Source of the DNA: Paenibacillus sp. J23TS9
Lineage (GTDB): Bacteria; Bacillota; Bacilli; Paenibacillales; Paenibacillaceae
Length of the DNA stretch: 64,000 bases
Direction of reading: 5' to 3'
NCBI RefSeq assembly: GCF_018403225.1
Contig: NZ_BOSG01000001.1
Coordinates: 2,232,001 to 2,296,000, forward strand
Positions 25,957 through 34,554 of the stretch are shown here, piece by piece (within the stretch, counting starts at the first letter, position 1; each line of letters starts with the position of its first letter). Made by a program: the position numbers and the translations under genes. The notes under the pieces are model-generated. The model was not told the origin of the DNA, made no database searches, and saw nothing but the letters and a program-made list of their open reading frames with translations.

Positions 25957-25971
25957 ATGAACAATCAATGA
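25957..25971 (+). other. Five-codon mini-ORF coupled to the MFS gene start
   Basis: ATG-AAC-AAT-CAA-TGA begins at 25957, just behind GGAGAGAAGG (25945-25954), and its stop overlaps the next start as ATGA (25968-25971). The spacing places the ribosome site at best distance for the mini-ORF rather than for the transporter, so the transporter may be reached by re-initiation. Confidence 0.4.
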
Positions 25972-27125
25972 GATCTTCTGTAACCGTAAAATCTTTTAAT
26001 TTTCTTTTCTTTGCGCTTCTCTCGATGTTCATTCCGTTCCTGCCTCTATATTTCAGCGAACAGGGTCTGAACGAGACGCAAATCGGCATGATCATCGGGA
26101 TCGGCGGTTTTATAACCCTGATTGCCCAACCACTATGGGGTATGATCAGTGACCGGACGCGGACGATCCGCAAAGTACTCATCATCCTTGTAATATGTAC
26201 TACCGTTACCGGTTATTTGTTGTACAGCACAAGCAACTATGCCTTGAATATCGTATTTGTCATGCTGACGTATTTCTTCCTGATGCCAATCGATCCGTTG
26301 ACGGAAAGCCTGAACTTCCGCGTAGCGGAATCCGCCGGGATCAGCTACGGCTCACTTCGGACATTCGGTGCTTTGGGTTATGCGGTCATGTCTCTGCTCG
26401 CAGGGTATCTGATGACAAATTATGGTGCGCACAGTCTGGGATACACCTTTGCCGGACTTGGCATTATCAGCCTAATTGTGACTTTTTTGATGCCTGACGC
26501 ACCGGTCTCGGGCAAACCGGTAACCATGAACAGCCTCAAGAACTTCCTGCGCAACAAAGAAACGCTGCTGTTTCTCGTTCTGGTCTTTATCAGTTCCGTT
26601 CCTGCGAGAATGAACGATACGTATCTGGGCTTGTACATTAAAGATTTGGGAGGCAAGCCGGATCTCCTGGGATTGGCATGGTTTCTGGCAGCGGGAAGCG
26701 AGATTCTGGTCTTTTCCTTAAGCTTCTGGTGGCTTCGCAAAAATAAGGAGCTCGCGATCATTTCCATTGCCGGCGCGTTCTATTTTATCCGCTTCTTCAT
26801 TTCCGCGTGGATAACCGATCCGAACTGGATGGCATATATACAGCTTCTGCAGATTTTGACGTTCCCGGTGTTCTACACAGCCGCGATCCAGTATCTGTAC
26901 AGCATCGTTCCCGTGGAATGGAGAGCCACTGGACAAACCGTACTCGCATTGCTGTTCTTCGGTGTTTCCGGTATTTTGGCTTCCTTCGCCGGGGGTGCTC
27001 TGTACCAAGCCTTTGGGGGTAAAACGATGTATCTGACCATTTCCGTTATGTCGTTTATCGGAATGCTCTTCGGATTTGTCTTATATCGCGTGTATGGAAG
27101 AAAGAAGTCGGGGGAGGCCGCTTAA
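25968..27125 (+). CDS. MFS transporter (MFS_1-like)
   Basis: A 385-residue transporter with about 12 membrane segments. The loop WGMISDRTRTIRKV after helix 2 (about 63-76) is the MFS motif A (G-x-x-S-D-R). Overall it resembles the 3-phenylpropionate transporter-like (PPP) branch, with FRVAESAGISYGSLRTFGALGYA near 103-125. Substrate unknown. The start ATG 25968 overlaps the stop of a mini-ORF. The acetyltransferase gene follows after 29 bases, in the same operon. Confidence 0.88.
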   Translation: MRSSVTVKSFNFLFFALLSMFIPFLPLYFSEQGLNETQIGMIIGIGGFITLIAQPLWGMISDRTRTIRKVLIILVICTTVTGYLLYSTSNYALNIVFVMLTYFFLMPIDPLTESLNFRVAESAGISYGSLRTFGALGYAVMSLLAGYLMTNYGAHSLGYTFAGLGIISLIVTFLMPDAPVSGKPVTMNSLKNFLRNKETLLFLVLVFISSVPARMNDTYLGLYIKDLGGKPDLLGLAWFLAAGSEILVFSLSFWWLRKNKELAIISIAGAFYFIRFFISAWITDPNWMAYIQLLQILTFPVFYTAAIQYLYSIVPVEWRATGQTVLALLFFGVSGILASFAGGALYQAFGGKTMYLTISVMSFIGMLFGFVLYRVYGRKKSGEAA

Positions 27126-27154
27126 CCTTCATATCACCAGGGGGTGTTTACGTT

Positions 27155-27952
27155 ATGGATTTATTCCAAGAGATCTTGGAGCTAGACGCTGCTTATCTCG
27201 AAACTTTTTCGACCCGCATTCAAAGATCATGGGGATCCCTGTACTTCAATGAACAGCAGGCCAATTATTATGATGCAAATCATGCCCATATTAGTGAAGC
27301 AAGCGAACATCCGCAGCAGATCATCGATGAGGTCGTTTCCTTTTATAAATCCCGAGGGATTGTACCCAGATTCTATATTTACAACCTGGAGCTGCAGCAG
27401 GAGCTTATCCGCGTGCTCACCGACAACCTTTTTCAGCAGGAGGAACTGATCAGTCCCGTGCAGCTATGGAACAGGCAGTTGTCCGACATGTCACTGGGTA
27501 CGGGAAATACCATAGAGACTGTGACACAAGCGAATGTTCAGGATGCACTGGATATCGAATGCGGCATCAAGGAGTTCGGCGGCAGAGAAGTCGTCGAAAA
27601 GACGTTTATGACGCAGTTTAATCATCCCTCCTTCACCCATTATCTGCTGAGGCATGATGGAATTCCCGCTTCAACGGCATGCTTGATGAGACATCACAAT
27701 CAGGCCAGAATAGAAAGCGTGGCAACACGGGAAGCATATCGCGGAAAGGGTTTGGTTGGTGAACTCATCCGATTTATCCAGAAAGAAGCTATGGAACATG
27801 GACACCAGAAACTGTGGGTCTTTCCGATCAATGAATCCGTAGAAAAGATCTATCAAAAATACGGTTTTCAGACCATAGACCGGCTGAGAACTGTACATGC
27901 TTTTACCAGTGGCAGAAGTATCCGTGAAATTCACGGGAATGAATCTAAGTAA
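27155..27952 (+). CDS. GNAT family N-acetyltransferase
   Basis: A 265-residue protein with its GNAT domain in the C-terminal half. RIESVATREAYRGKGLVGELI near 185-205 holds the acetyl-CoA loop (R-G-K-G-L), and KLWVFPINESVEKIYQKYGFQTI near 217-240 is the C-terminal motif. The N-terminal half (about 1-120) is a divergent GNAT-like segment with YYDANHAH. Operon partner of the MFS gene; perhaps acetylation and export act on the same compound, which is speculation. A strong terminator follows. Confidence 0.85.
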   Translation: MDLFQEILELDAAYLETFSTRIQRSWGSLYFNEQQANYYDANHAHISEASEHPQQIIDEVVSFYKSRGIVPRFYIYNLELQQELIRVLTDNLFQQEELISPVQLWNRQLSDMSLGTGNTIETVTQANVQDALDIECGIKEFGGREVVEKTFMTQFNHPSFTHYLLRHDGIPASTACLMRHHNQARIESVATREAYRGKGLVGELIRFIQKEAMEHGHQKLWVFPINESVEKIYQKYGFQTIDRLRTVHAFTSGRSIREIHGNESK

Positions 27953-27956
27953 TATA

Positions 27957-27998
27957 AACGGCGTTAACCGGAATTGAACGGGTTAGCGCCGTTTTTCT
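27957..27998 (+). terminator. Terminator of the MFS-GNAT operon
   Basis: AAACGGCG (27957-27964) pairs with CGCCGTTT, with an inner AACC/GGTT stem, followed by a T run at 27993-27997. Confidence 0.85.
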
Positions 27999-28096
27999 TT
28001 TACATATTCAAGATATACAATAACAAATAAAAGAATCTGAAATTACATGAGTGCTCATGCCTGGGATCTTCCATTGCTGCGTTAATTTAAGGAAAG

Positions 28097-28426
28097 TTAA
28101 TTTGAAAAAGCTTTCCCTTGAGTAACGCTTTGGACTTCATACATACTTACCTTCGTGCTGATTATATATGCTGGAGGCTCTTGCCCTTTTTTATCACGAT
28201 GTCCCTGCAAATGCGCGTCGCTCTTCTCCCAGTTCTTCCAGGCATCACGTGATTCCCAGCGGATCATAACGACAACTTCCTCTTCTTCCCTGCTGATTTT
28301 GGAGACCATAACCGTTTTATCGATTAATCCTTCCATACTGTTCAAGGGACTCTCCTTGCTAAATCTTGCTACCACCTGATCGGCGTTTCCTGTCACGACC
28401 ACTATTTTTCGGAGCTGAATAAACAT
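28097..28426 (-). CDS. hmoA: Heme-degrading monooxygenase, HmoA/IsdG family
   Basis: A 109-residue ABM-fold protein. MIRWESRDAWKNWEKSDAHL and the histidine in QGHR (about 54-75) match the W...H heme pocket of IsdG-type enzymes, and the MFIQLRK start resembles Bacillus HmoA. The asparagine used by IsdG near residue 7 is not evident. The likely role is opening heme in the cytoplasm to release iron. A perfect Fur-type palindrome lies 65 bases upstream of the start (28491-28509), so iron starvation should induce it. Confidence 0.8.
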   Translation of the reverse strand: MFIQLRKIVVVTGNADQVVARFSKESPLNSMEGLIDKTVMVSKISREEEEVVVMIRWESRDAWKNWEKSDAHLQGHRDKKGQEPPAYIISTKVSMYEVQSVTQGKAFSN

Positions 28427-28490
28427 TCCCAGCCGCCTCCTTCTATATGTATGATGTGAGCAATCAGTTCACTTATTCCTATTCATTTTA

Positions 28491-28509
28491 ATTGATAATG
28501 ATTATCAAT
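28491..28509. promoter_or_regulatory. Fur box
   Basis: ATTGATAATGATTATCAAT is a perfect 9-1-9 palindrome and matches the Fur consensus GATAATGATAATCATTATC closely. It lies upstream of the heme monooxygenase gene, on whose promoter it most probably acts; fabV starts 148 bases away on the other side. Confidence 0.85.
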
Positions 28510-28656
28510 GTCAAATGTGCGCACGCTAACCATGTTATTTATCAAGAACAATTCTCCTGTAGGTTTGTCGTTTCTCAAAAAATTGATACAATAGGAAGGA
28601 GTATTCCTTTTAGTCTCATGATGTATTCTTTTATTGGAAGAGAGGAAATGTAAAAT

Positions 28657-29847
28657 ATGATTATTAAACCGAGAACACGCGGATTCATCTGCACCACCTC
28701 GCATCCTGCAGGATGCGCCGCACAGGTTCAGGAACAAATTGACTATGTGCAGTCCAAGCCTGAGATTCAGGGTCCGAAAAACGTGCTGGTTATCGGCGCC
28801 TCCACAGGATATGGGCTTGCAGCAAGAATAACTGCGGCTTTCGGAGCGCATGCCAACACCGTTGGCGTCTATCGCCCAAGCAGCGGCTCTGAAAAACGCA
28901 CAGCATCAGCTGGTTGGTACAATTCTGCGGCGTTTGAACTCGCTGCTCAGGAAGCCGGTCTTAAATCCTTCAGCGTAACAGGTGACGCATTCTCCAAGGA
29001 AACAAAGGAAAAAACCATCAAACTGATTAAGGAAGAACTCGGCAAAGTAGATCTGGTCATCTATAGCGTAGCTTCTGCCCGCAAAACCGATGCCGAAACT
29101 GGCGAAGTGTATAACTCTGTCCTCAAGCCTATTGGGAATTCATACACGAACAAGACGGTCAATTTTCATACAGGCGAGGTAACCGAGATCACGCTGGAGC
29201 CAGCTACAGAAAAAGAAATCCATGACACGGTTGCCGTTATGGGCGGAGATGACTGGGAAGACTGGATCCAAGCACTGCGCGGTGCAGAGGTTCTCTCGGA
29301 AAATGTTACGACCATCTCTTATTCTTACATAGGATCTGAAATCACCCAAGCGATATACCGTGAAGGATCTATTGGCCGGGCAAAGGACCATCTTGAAGCA
29401 ACCGCTCTGAAAATGAACGAGCTTTTAAGATCTACCGGCGGACGGGCTTATGTTGTCGTAAGCAAAGGATTAGTGACGCAATCCAGCTCTGCCATACCGG
29501 TCGTGCCCCTTTACATTTCTTCCCTCTATAAAATCATGAAGGAAAAAGGCATTCACGAAGGCTGCATCGAGCAAACCTACCGTTTGTTCACTGAACGTCT
29601 GTATACTGACGGAGAAACGCCTGTAGACGAGTCTGGACGAATCCGCATTGATGATTGGGAGCTCCGTGATGATGTGCAGGCTGAAGTGGTTAAGCTATGG
29701 GACAGCGTTACCTCAGACAATATCTATGAACTGACGGATCTTGAAGGATACCGGCGCGAGTTCTTCCAGCTCTTCGGTTTTGAGACCGAGGGTGTGGATT
29801 ACGAAGCGGATCTGAATCCGGATGTAAAGGTTCTTAACTCCATTTAA
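28657..29847 (+). CDS. fabV: Enoyl-[acyl-carrier-protein] reductase FabV
   Basis: A 396-residue trans-2-enoyl-CoA/ACP reductase, full length. The N-terminus MIIKPRTRGFIC and HPAGC are FabV hallmarks. The nucleotide loop is VIGASTGYG near 46, and the Y-x8-K active site is AIYREGSIGRAK near 235-245. It makes the last reduction in fatty acid elongation and is typically insensitive to triclosan. A purine-rich site precedes ATG 28657. Single gene with a strong terminator. Confidence 0.96.
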   Translation: MIIKPRTRGFICTTSHPAGCAAQVQEQIDYVQSKPEIQGPKNVLVIGASTGYGLAARITAAFGAHANTVGVYRPSSGSEKRTASAGWYNSAAFELAAQEAGLKSFSVTGDAFSKETKEKTIKLIKEELGKVDLVIYSVASARKTDAETGEVYNSVLKPIGNSYTNKTVNFHTGEVTEITLEPATEKEIHDTVAVMGGDDWEDWIQALRGAEVLSENVTTISYSYIGSEITQAIYREGSIGRAKDHLEATALKMNELLRSTGGRAYVVVSKGLVTQSSSAIPVVPLYISSLYKIMKEKGIHEGCIEQTYRLFTERLYTDGETPVDESGRIRIDDWELRDDVQAEVVKLWDSVTSDNIYELTDLEGYRREFFQLFGFETEGVDYEADLNPDVKVLNSI

Positions 29848-29856
29848 TAACCACGC

Positions 29857-29894
29857 AAAAGAGGTACTCCGCTTCCGCGGAGGGCCTCTTTTTG
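29857..29894 (+). terminator. Terminator of fabV
   Basis: AAAGAGG and CTCCGC pair with GCGGAG and CCTCTTT around a TTCC loop, followed by a T run. Confidence 0.85.
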
Positions 29895-30115
29895 TATTAT
29901 TCCCCCTTATTCAGGGTACTCTTTTACATGGTTAATCGCTCTCAACGGTACAACTGTATTTCACCGGTGGACAATTCCGCCTTTTTTTCATTCTCTAATG
30001 ACATAGGACTAGCAGTTCCTATTATTAACCCGTATAATGGTAGCGGGTCCGATATAATAAAGCGTTCTCATCTGACTCTTAATTTCCAGTTCACAAAACT
30101 CGGAGGAATGTATTC

Positions 30116-31525
30116 ATGAGATTAGAAAAAGACTTTCTCGGCACCAAAGAAGTACCCGCAGAAGCTTACTACGGAATTCAAACGATGCGTGCAGCGGAAA
30201 ATTTCCCGATTACCGGTCAAAGGATTCATCCAGAATTGATCCGGGCCATGGCCATGGTTAAAAAGGGTGCCGCCATCGCTAATATGGAGATTAAACGGCT
30301 GCTCCCCTCCAAAGGCGATGCGATCGTGCAAGCCGCCGATGAGATCATCAATGGCAAATGGCTGGATCAATTCATTGTCGATCCGATCCAAGGCGGTGCA
30401 GGCACGTCTATTAATATGAACACCAATGAAGTAATTGCGAACCGTGCCCTTGAGCTGATTGGCAAAGAAAAAGGCAGTTACGCCGATATCAGCCCGAATA
30501 ATCATGTCAATATGGCACAATCGACGAATGATTCTTTCCCGTCGGCGGTTCACCTGGCTACACTAACGATGATCGAAAAGCTGCTCGCAACCATGATCGA
30601 CCTGCGTCAAGCTTTCCAAGATAAAGCCGAAGAATTCGATTCTGTGATTAAAATGGGACGTACTCATCTTCAGGATGCCGTTCCCATCCGTTTGGGGCAA
30701 GAATTTCAAGCGTATGCGCGTGTACTGGATCGAGATATTCAGCGTCTTCGTGCGACCAAAAACAACCTGCTTCACATTAATATGGGGGCCACAGCTGTCG
30801 GAACAGGACTTAATGCAGACATCCGGTATATCGAGCATGTAGCTGAAGTCCTGGCTGAACTTAGCGGCTTCCCAATCAAGCCGGCAGATCATCTTGTGGA
30901 CGCGACGCAAAATACGGACGCCTATACCGAAGTATCCGCCGCACTGAAAATTTGCATGATGAATATGTCCAAGGTGGCAAACGATATCCGTCTTATGGCA
31001 TCAGGTCCGAGAGCAGGACTTGGCGAGCTGACGCTGCCTTCAAGACAACCTGGCTCTTCGATTATGCCGGGTAAAGTCAATCCGGTAATGTGCGAGGTTA
31101 TTAACCAGATCGCGTTCCAGGTCATCGGAAATGACAACACGATCTGCCTGGCTTCTGAGGCGGGACAGCTGGAGCTGAATGTCATGGAGCCTGTGCTCGT
31201 GTATAACTTGCTGCAATCCCTGGAGATTATGAATAACGGATTCCGTGTATTCCGCGAGCATTGCATAGTGGGCATTCAGGCTAATGTAGAACGCTGCCGG
31301 GAATACGTTGAGAACAGTGTCGGCATCATTACTGCGCTTAATCCGCATCTGGGTTACGAAGTCGTTTCACGCATTGCCCGTGAAGCCATTACTACCGGCA
31401 AACCCGTGCGCGAGTTATGCCTTCTGTACAATGTATTGACCGAAGAAGAACTTAACCTCATCCTTGATCCTTATCAAATGACTAACCCGGGTATCGCCGG
31501 AGAAGAGCTCCTGAATAAGGAATAA
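30116..31525 (+). CDS. aspA: Aspartate ammonia-lyase
   Basis: A 469-residue enzyme of the aspartase/fumarase superfamily that converts L-aspartate to fumarate and ammonia. The catalytic loop GSSIMPGKVNPV near 318-329 is intact, and TNDSFPSAVH and GRTHLQDAVP (near 140 and 187) line the active site. The start RLEKDFLG-x-KEVP is typical of aspartase rather than fumarase. CGGAGGA precedes the ATG. Single gene. Confidence 0.92.
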   Translation: MRLEKDFLGTKEVPAEAYYGIQTMRAAENFPITGQRIHPELIRAMAMVKKGAAIANMEIKRLLPSKGDAIVQAADEIINGKWLDQFIVDPIQGGAGTSINMNTNEVIANRALELIGKEKGSYADISPNNHVNMAQSTNDSFPSAVHLATLTMIEKLLATMIDLRQAFQDKAEEFDSVIKMGRTHLQDAVPIRLGQEFQAYARVLDRDIQRLRATKNNLLHINMGATAVGTGLNADIRYIEHVAEVLAELSGFPIKPADHLVDATQNTDAYTEVSAALKICMMNMSKVANDIRLMASGPRAGLGELTLPSRQPGSSIMPGKVNPVMCEVINQIAFQVIGNDNTICLASEAGQLELNVMEPVLVYNLLQSLEIMNNGFRVFREHCIVGIQANVERCREYVENSVGIITALNPHLGYEVVSRIAREAITTGKPVRELCLLYNVLTEEELNLILDPYQMTNPGIAGEELLNKE

Positions 31526-31540
31526 GATATTGAGCGAGTT

Positions 31541-31575
31541 AGGCAGTGCTGTTATCAAGCAGCCCTGCCTTTTTC
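31541..31575 (+). terminator. Terminator of aspA
   Basis: AGGCAG and GCTG pair with CAGC and CTGCCT (to about 31570), then TTTTTCTTG. Confidence 0.7.
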
Positions 31576-31927
31576 TTGTTTAAATTTTCAAAAAAACTAA
31601 TTTGTATATCTTGATTTTTTGCTATTTTCGTTTTGGACTCTCTTTTTCAAAATGTAGATACGTGGTTATGATGATGGCAGGGATCAGTAACAGGGTTCAT
31701 TTTCATTTACTATTATGAATTTTTCACATGGTGTTTTTTTATAACAGTTTGTTTCGTTGCTTCAGAATGTGAAATGATCCGAAAGCAGGCAGCTGTTGTT
31801 CAAGTTGACTATCGATTGATCTGCGTTCGTGTACCCGGTGGATTCCGCCTTGTCCTTATTTCTCGCTTCTTCTTCCATTCCCCATTCCGTTTCCTATCTC
31901 TTACATATTTCTGGATGAAAAATGGCA

Positions 31928-31956
31928 GAATACAAAAGATGCCAACAAACATTCTA
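31928..31956 (+). promoter_or_regulatory. Candidate sigma-G (forespore) promoter of ger operon 1
   Basis: GAATA at 31928-31932 and CATTCTA at 31950-31956 match the sigma-G consensus (GMATR, about 17-18 bases, CATTMTA), with a 17-base spacer. It lies 22 bases before the gerB start, so the leader would be very short, with the GGTGAT ribosome site close to the transcription start. The sigma factor assignment fits the genes' role, since germination receptors are made in the forespore. Confidence 0.45.
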
Positions 31957-31978
31957 TAGAGCGGGTGATTGAACTCCC

Positions 31979-33070
31979 ATGCAAAATATAACCAAGGTCA
32001 GCAAACCCCAGATTTGCATGCTTCTTATGCTGATGAACGGTCTGACCAGCCATGTTGTCATAAATCCCATGGTACTGGATGCCTCAGGGAGAGATGCCTG
32101 GATCTCAGTTATATTCACTACGGTCCTCCTTGTTCCATGGACCTTGATGCTTGCCCTATTCATGAAAAGAAGCGGACAAAAAAAACTCCAGCCATGGTTA
32201 GCGGAACGTACAAATCCGGTGATTTCCTGGATATTAGTTGCCCCGATGCTTCTTCATCTCTACCTGATCGGAGGCATCACGCTGTACCATACCTCTAGCT
32301 GGACGATTAGCAACTATCTTCCGGCGACTCCCAAGGTTGTTTTAATCGGAACACTGGCGCTTGTATGCTTTTATATGGCGAAGCTTGGCATTAAATCGAT
32401 CGCCATCGGGGCAGGAATTTTACTACCGGTTGTTGTCATTTTAGGTTTTTTTGTCAGTGTAGCCAATTCGTCGGAGAAAAATTACAGTATGCTGACACCA
32501 TTGTTAGAGCATGGCATCGTCCCTCCGATTCATGGGATGCTGTACGTCGGTGGAGGTTTTGTTGAGATTCTCGTTATATTGATGATGCAGCACCGGATCG
32601 AATCAAAAGTAAAACCATGGCAGCTTGTCGTCTATGGCTTGATTATTTCCTTTATTACCCTGGGCCCGATCGTTGGTGGAATCACAGAATTCGGTCCTGA
32701 GGAAGCTGCGAAGCAAATGGAATCTCCTTATGAACAATGGAGACTCGTCAAAATCGGAGAATACATAGAGCATGTTGATTTTCTCTCTGTATATCAGTGG
32801 CTTGCAGGTGCTTCTGTACGAATCAGTCTGTCCCAATTTTTGCTCGTCGAGATGCTTCCCTTCAAAAACAGGGTCATGGCGAATCGCTTTATTCTCGCGG
32901 TCACGTTCAGTTATATTCTGATTGCCATGTTTCCTATAAGTCAGAATGCATACTATCAAACGATGTACAATTATTATTTTCCCATTACGGTGTTTACAAG
33001 CTTATTCCTTTCTTTGATATGGCTCGGCGTCTCATTTTTACCCCAAAAAAATAAGGAGGGGGCCGCATGA
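31979..33070 (+). CDS. Spore germination permease subunit (GerAB/GerKB family)
   Basis: A 363-residue membrane protein of the APC-like GerB family with about ten membrane segments, starting KPQICMLLMLMNGLTSHVV and carrying the SGRDAWISV motif near 35. It is the ligand-sensing, amino acid transporter-like subunit of the germinant receptor in the inner spore membrane. Its stop overlaps the next start as ATGA. First gene here in the order B-A-C, rather than A-B-C as in Bacillus gerA. Confidence 0.93.
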   Translation: MQNITKVSKPQICMLLMLMNGLTSHVVINPMVLDASGRDAWISVIFTTVLLVPWTLMLALFMKRSGQKKLQPWLAERTNPVISWILVAPMLLHLYLIGGITLYHTSSWTISNYLPATPKVVLIGTLALVCFYMAKLGIKSIAIGAGILLPVVVILGFFVSVANSSEKNYSMLTPLLEHGIVPPIHGMLYVGGGFVEILVILMMQHRIESKVKPWQLVVYGLIISFITLGPIVGGITEFGPEEAAKQMESPYEQWRLVKIGEYIEHVDFLSVYQWLAGASVRISLSQFLLVEMLPFKNRVMANRFILAVTFSYILIAMFPISQNAYYQTMYNYYFPITVFTSLFLSLIWLGVSFLPQKNKEGAA

Positions 33071-34554
33071 CCTCAACCGGATCGAATTCCAATCATGATA
33101 TATGGACATTACAAAAAATAAAAACCGTGTTTTCCAAAAGCTCAGATGTAATCATCCGGAATTACCGGATGGAACAAAATTCAGTCTCTTCGGATGTAGT
33201 ACTGGCCTATGCAAGTGGGCTAGCTGATTCTAACCAGATTAGCCTCGTTGTTCTCCCTGAGCTGGAGAAATTGTATCAGCAGACGGGATATCGTATTCGG
33301 CAGAATAACGAGCTTTATGGTCGGCTCCCCTTGGTGTTATTAGAAGAGCCTGTATCGTCTCAAGCATTAGAGGATACCGTCTTTCAAGGAGGACTCGTGC
33401 TGTTCTTTCCCCACACGAATGAGTTGTATTCGATGGATATCAGTAACGTTCCCAAACGCGCACCTGAAGAGTCGACGGTAGAGATATCCATTAAGGGTCC
33501 GAAGGACGGTTTTACGGAAGATTACGTTACAAATGTCGCGCTGATTCGCAAACGTATCCGAAGCAATTCTCTTTGCTGTGAAGAGTCAATTATGGGAAGG
33601 CGCACAAGAACCAAAGTGGGCTTAATGTATTTCGATGATATGATCTCTCCAAAAGTCCTTGAAGAGGTGCGTAAACGTCTTTCGAAGATCGATATTGACG
33701 GGCTTTATACCATCAATCAGCTGGAAGAATTATTATCCGATTCAAAGTATTCGCTCTTTCCGCTTCTTGATTTTACGGGCCGTCCGGATTACGTCATCAC
33801 CTGTTTGTTAAGCGGCCGGTTCGTTATCGTTATTGATGGCAACCCGATGGTCTTGATCGGCCCGGGTTCGCTTGCACTACTGATGAAATCCCCCGAGGAT
33901 GTTCACTTCAATTATATTTATGTCTCCTTTGTGAGACTCATCCGCGGCTTAAGCCTGATATTGTCGATTCTATTACCTTCTTTCTGGGTGGCCTTGGCGG
34001 CATTTCATCAGGATCAGATTCCTTTTCGGCTTATGGCGACGATATCCACTGCCAGGCTAGGTCTCCCTCTATCCGGCCAGATGGAATTATTCTTGCTGCT
34101 GCTTCTCCTGGAAATATTCCGGGAAGCAGGTGTCAGGCTTCCGAGTTCCATCGGTCAAACCTTGACGGTTATCGGAGGTTTAATTATAGGTGATGCAGCC
34201 ATACGTGCAGGCTTGGTCTCCCCCTCCTCCGTCGTTGTAGGAGCCATTACTGCAGTTATGGGAGCCACCTTAGTGAATCAAACTTTAAGCGCCGTAGTGA
34301 GCGTCATCCGGTTCGGGCTGTTTTTTGTATCCTCCATTCTCGGTATGTATGGCATGATCCTCGGATTGATTCTTCTTTTGGCATACATGGCAAGACTTCG
34401 GACTTTTGGAATCCCTTATCTGGCACCAATATCTCCGATAATGCCAAAGGATGTCCTTAAATCCATTTTGCGTGCTCCCTGGAAGCTGATGCGTAATAAA
34501 CCAACTTTTCTGGATACGGTTGATTCCGATCATCAAGGAGAGAATCCAACATGA
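33067..34554 (+). CDS. Spore germination protein GerA family
   Basis: A 495-residue A subunit of a germinant receptor. The soluble N-terminal region (about 1-290) has the STVEISIKGPKDGFTEDYVTN motif near 137 and GRPDYVI near 240; the C-terminal part has about five membrane helices with REAGVRLPSSIGQTLTVIGG and IGDAAIRAGLVSP near 355-390. These subunits assemble into an ion channel that opens on germinant binding. Overlaps both neighbours by four bases, so the three are translated together. Confidence 0.95.
   Translation: MTSTGSNSNHDIWTLQKIKTVFSKSSDVIIRNYRMEQNSVSSDVVLAYASGLADSNQISLVVLPELEKLYQQTGYRIRQNNELYGRLPLVLLEEPVSSQALEDTVFQGGLVLFFPHTNELYSMDISNVPKRAPEESTVEISIKGPKDGFTEDYVTNVALIRKRIRSNSLCCEESIMGRRTRTKVGLMYFDDMISPKVLEEVRKRLSKIDIDGLYTINQLEELLSDSKYSLFPLLDFTGRPDYVITCLLSGRFVIVIDGNPMVLIGPGSLALLMKSPEDVHFNYIYVSFVRLIRGLSLILSILLPSFWVALAAFHQDQIPFRLMATISTARLGLPLSGQMELFLLLLLLEIFREAGVRLPSSIGQTLTVIGGLIIGDAAIRAGLVSPSSVVVGAITAVMGATLVNQTLSAVVSVIRFGLFFVSSILGMYGMILGLILLLAYMARLRTFGIPYLAPISPIMPKDVLKSILRAPWKLMRNKPTFLDTVDSDHQGENPT

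Larger units (their letters stand above)
31526..31978 (+). other. Intergenic region between aspA and the first ger operon
   Basis: 453 bases without a convincing gene. It starts with the aspA terminator and ends with a candidate sigma-G promoter and the gerB ribosome site. The middle part (31580-31925) is T-rich and shows no ribosome-site/start combination that I would trust. An open frame at 31774-31959 lacks a ribosome site. Confidence 0.6.

Noticed and set aside
31774..31959. 61-codon frame in the gap before ger operon 1
   Set aside because: No ribosome site near ATG 31774, and its end runs into the candidate sigma-G promoter.
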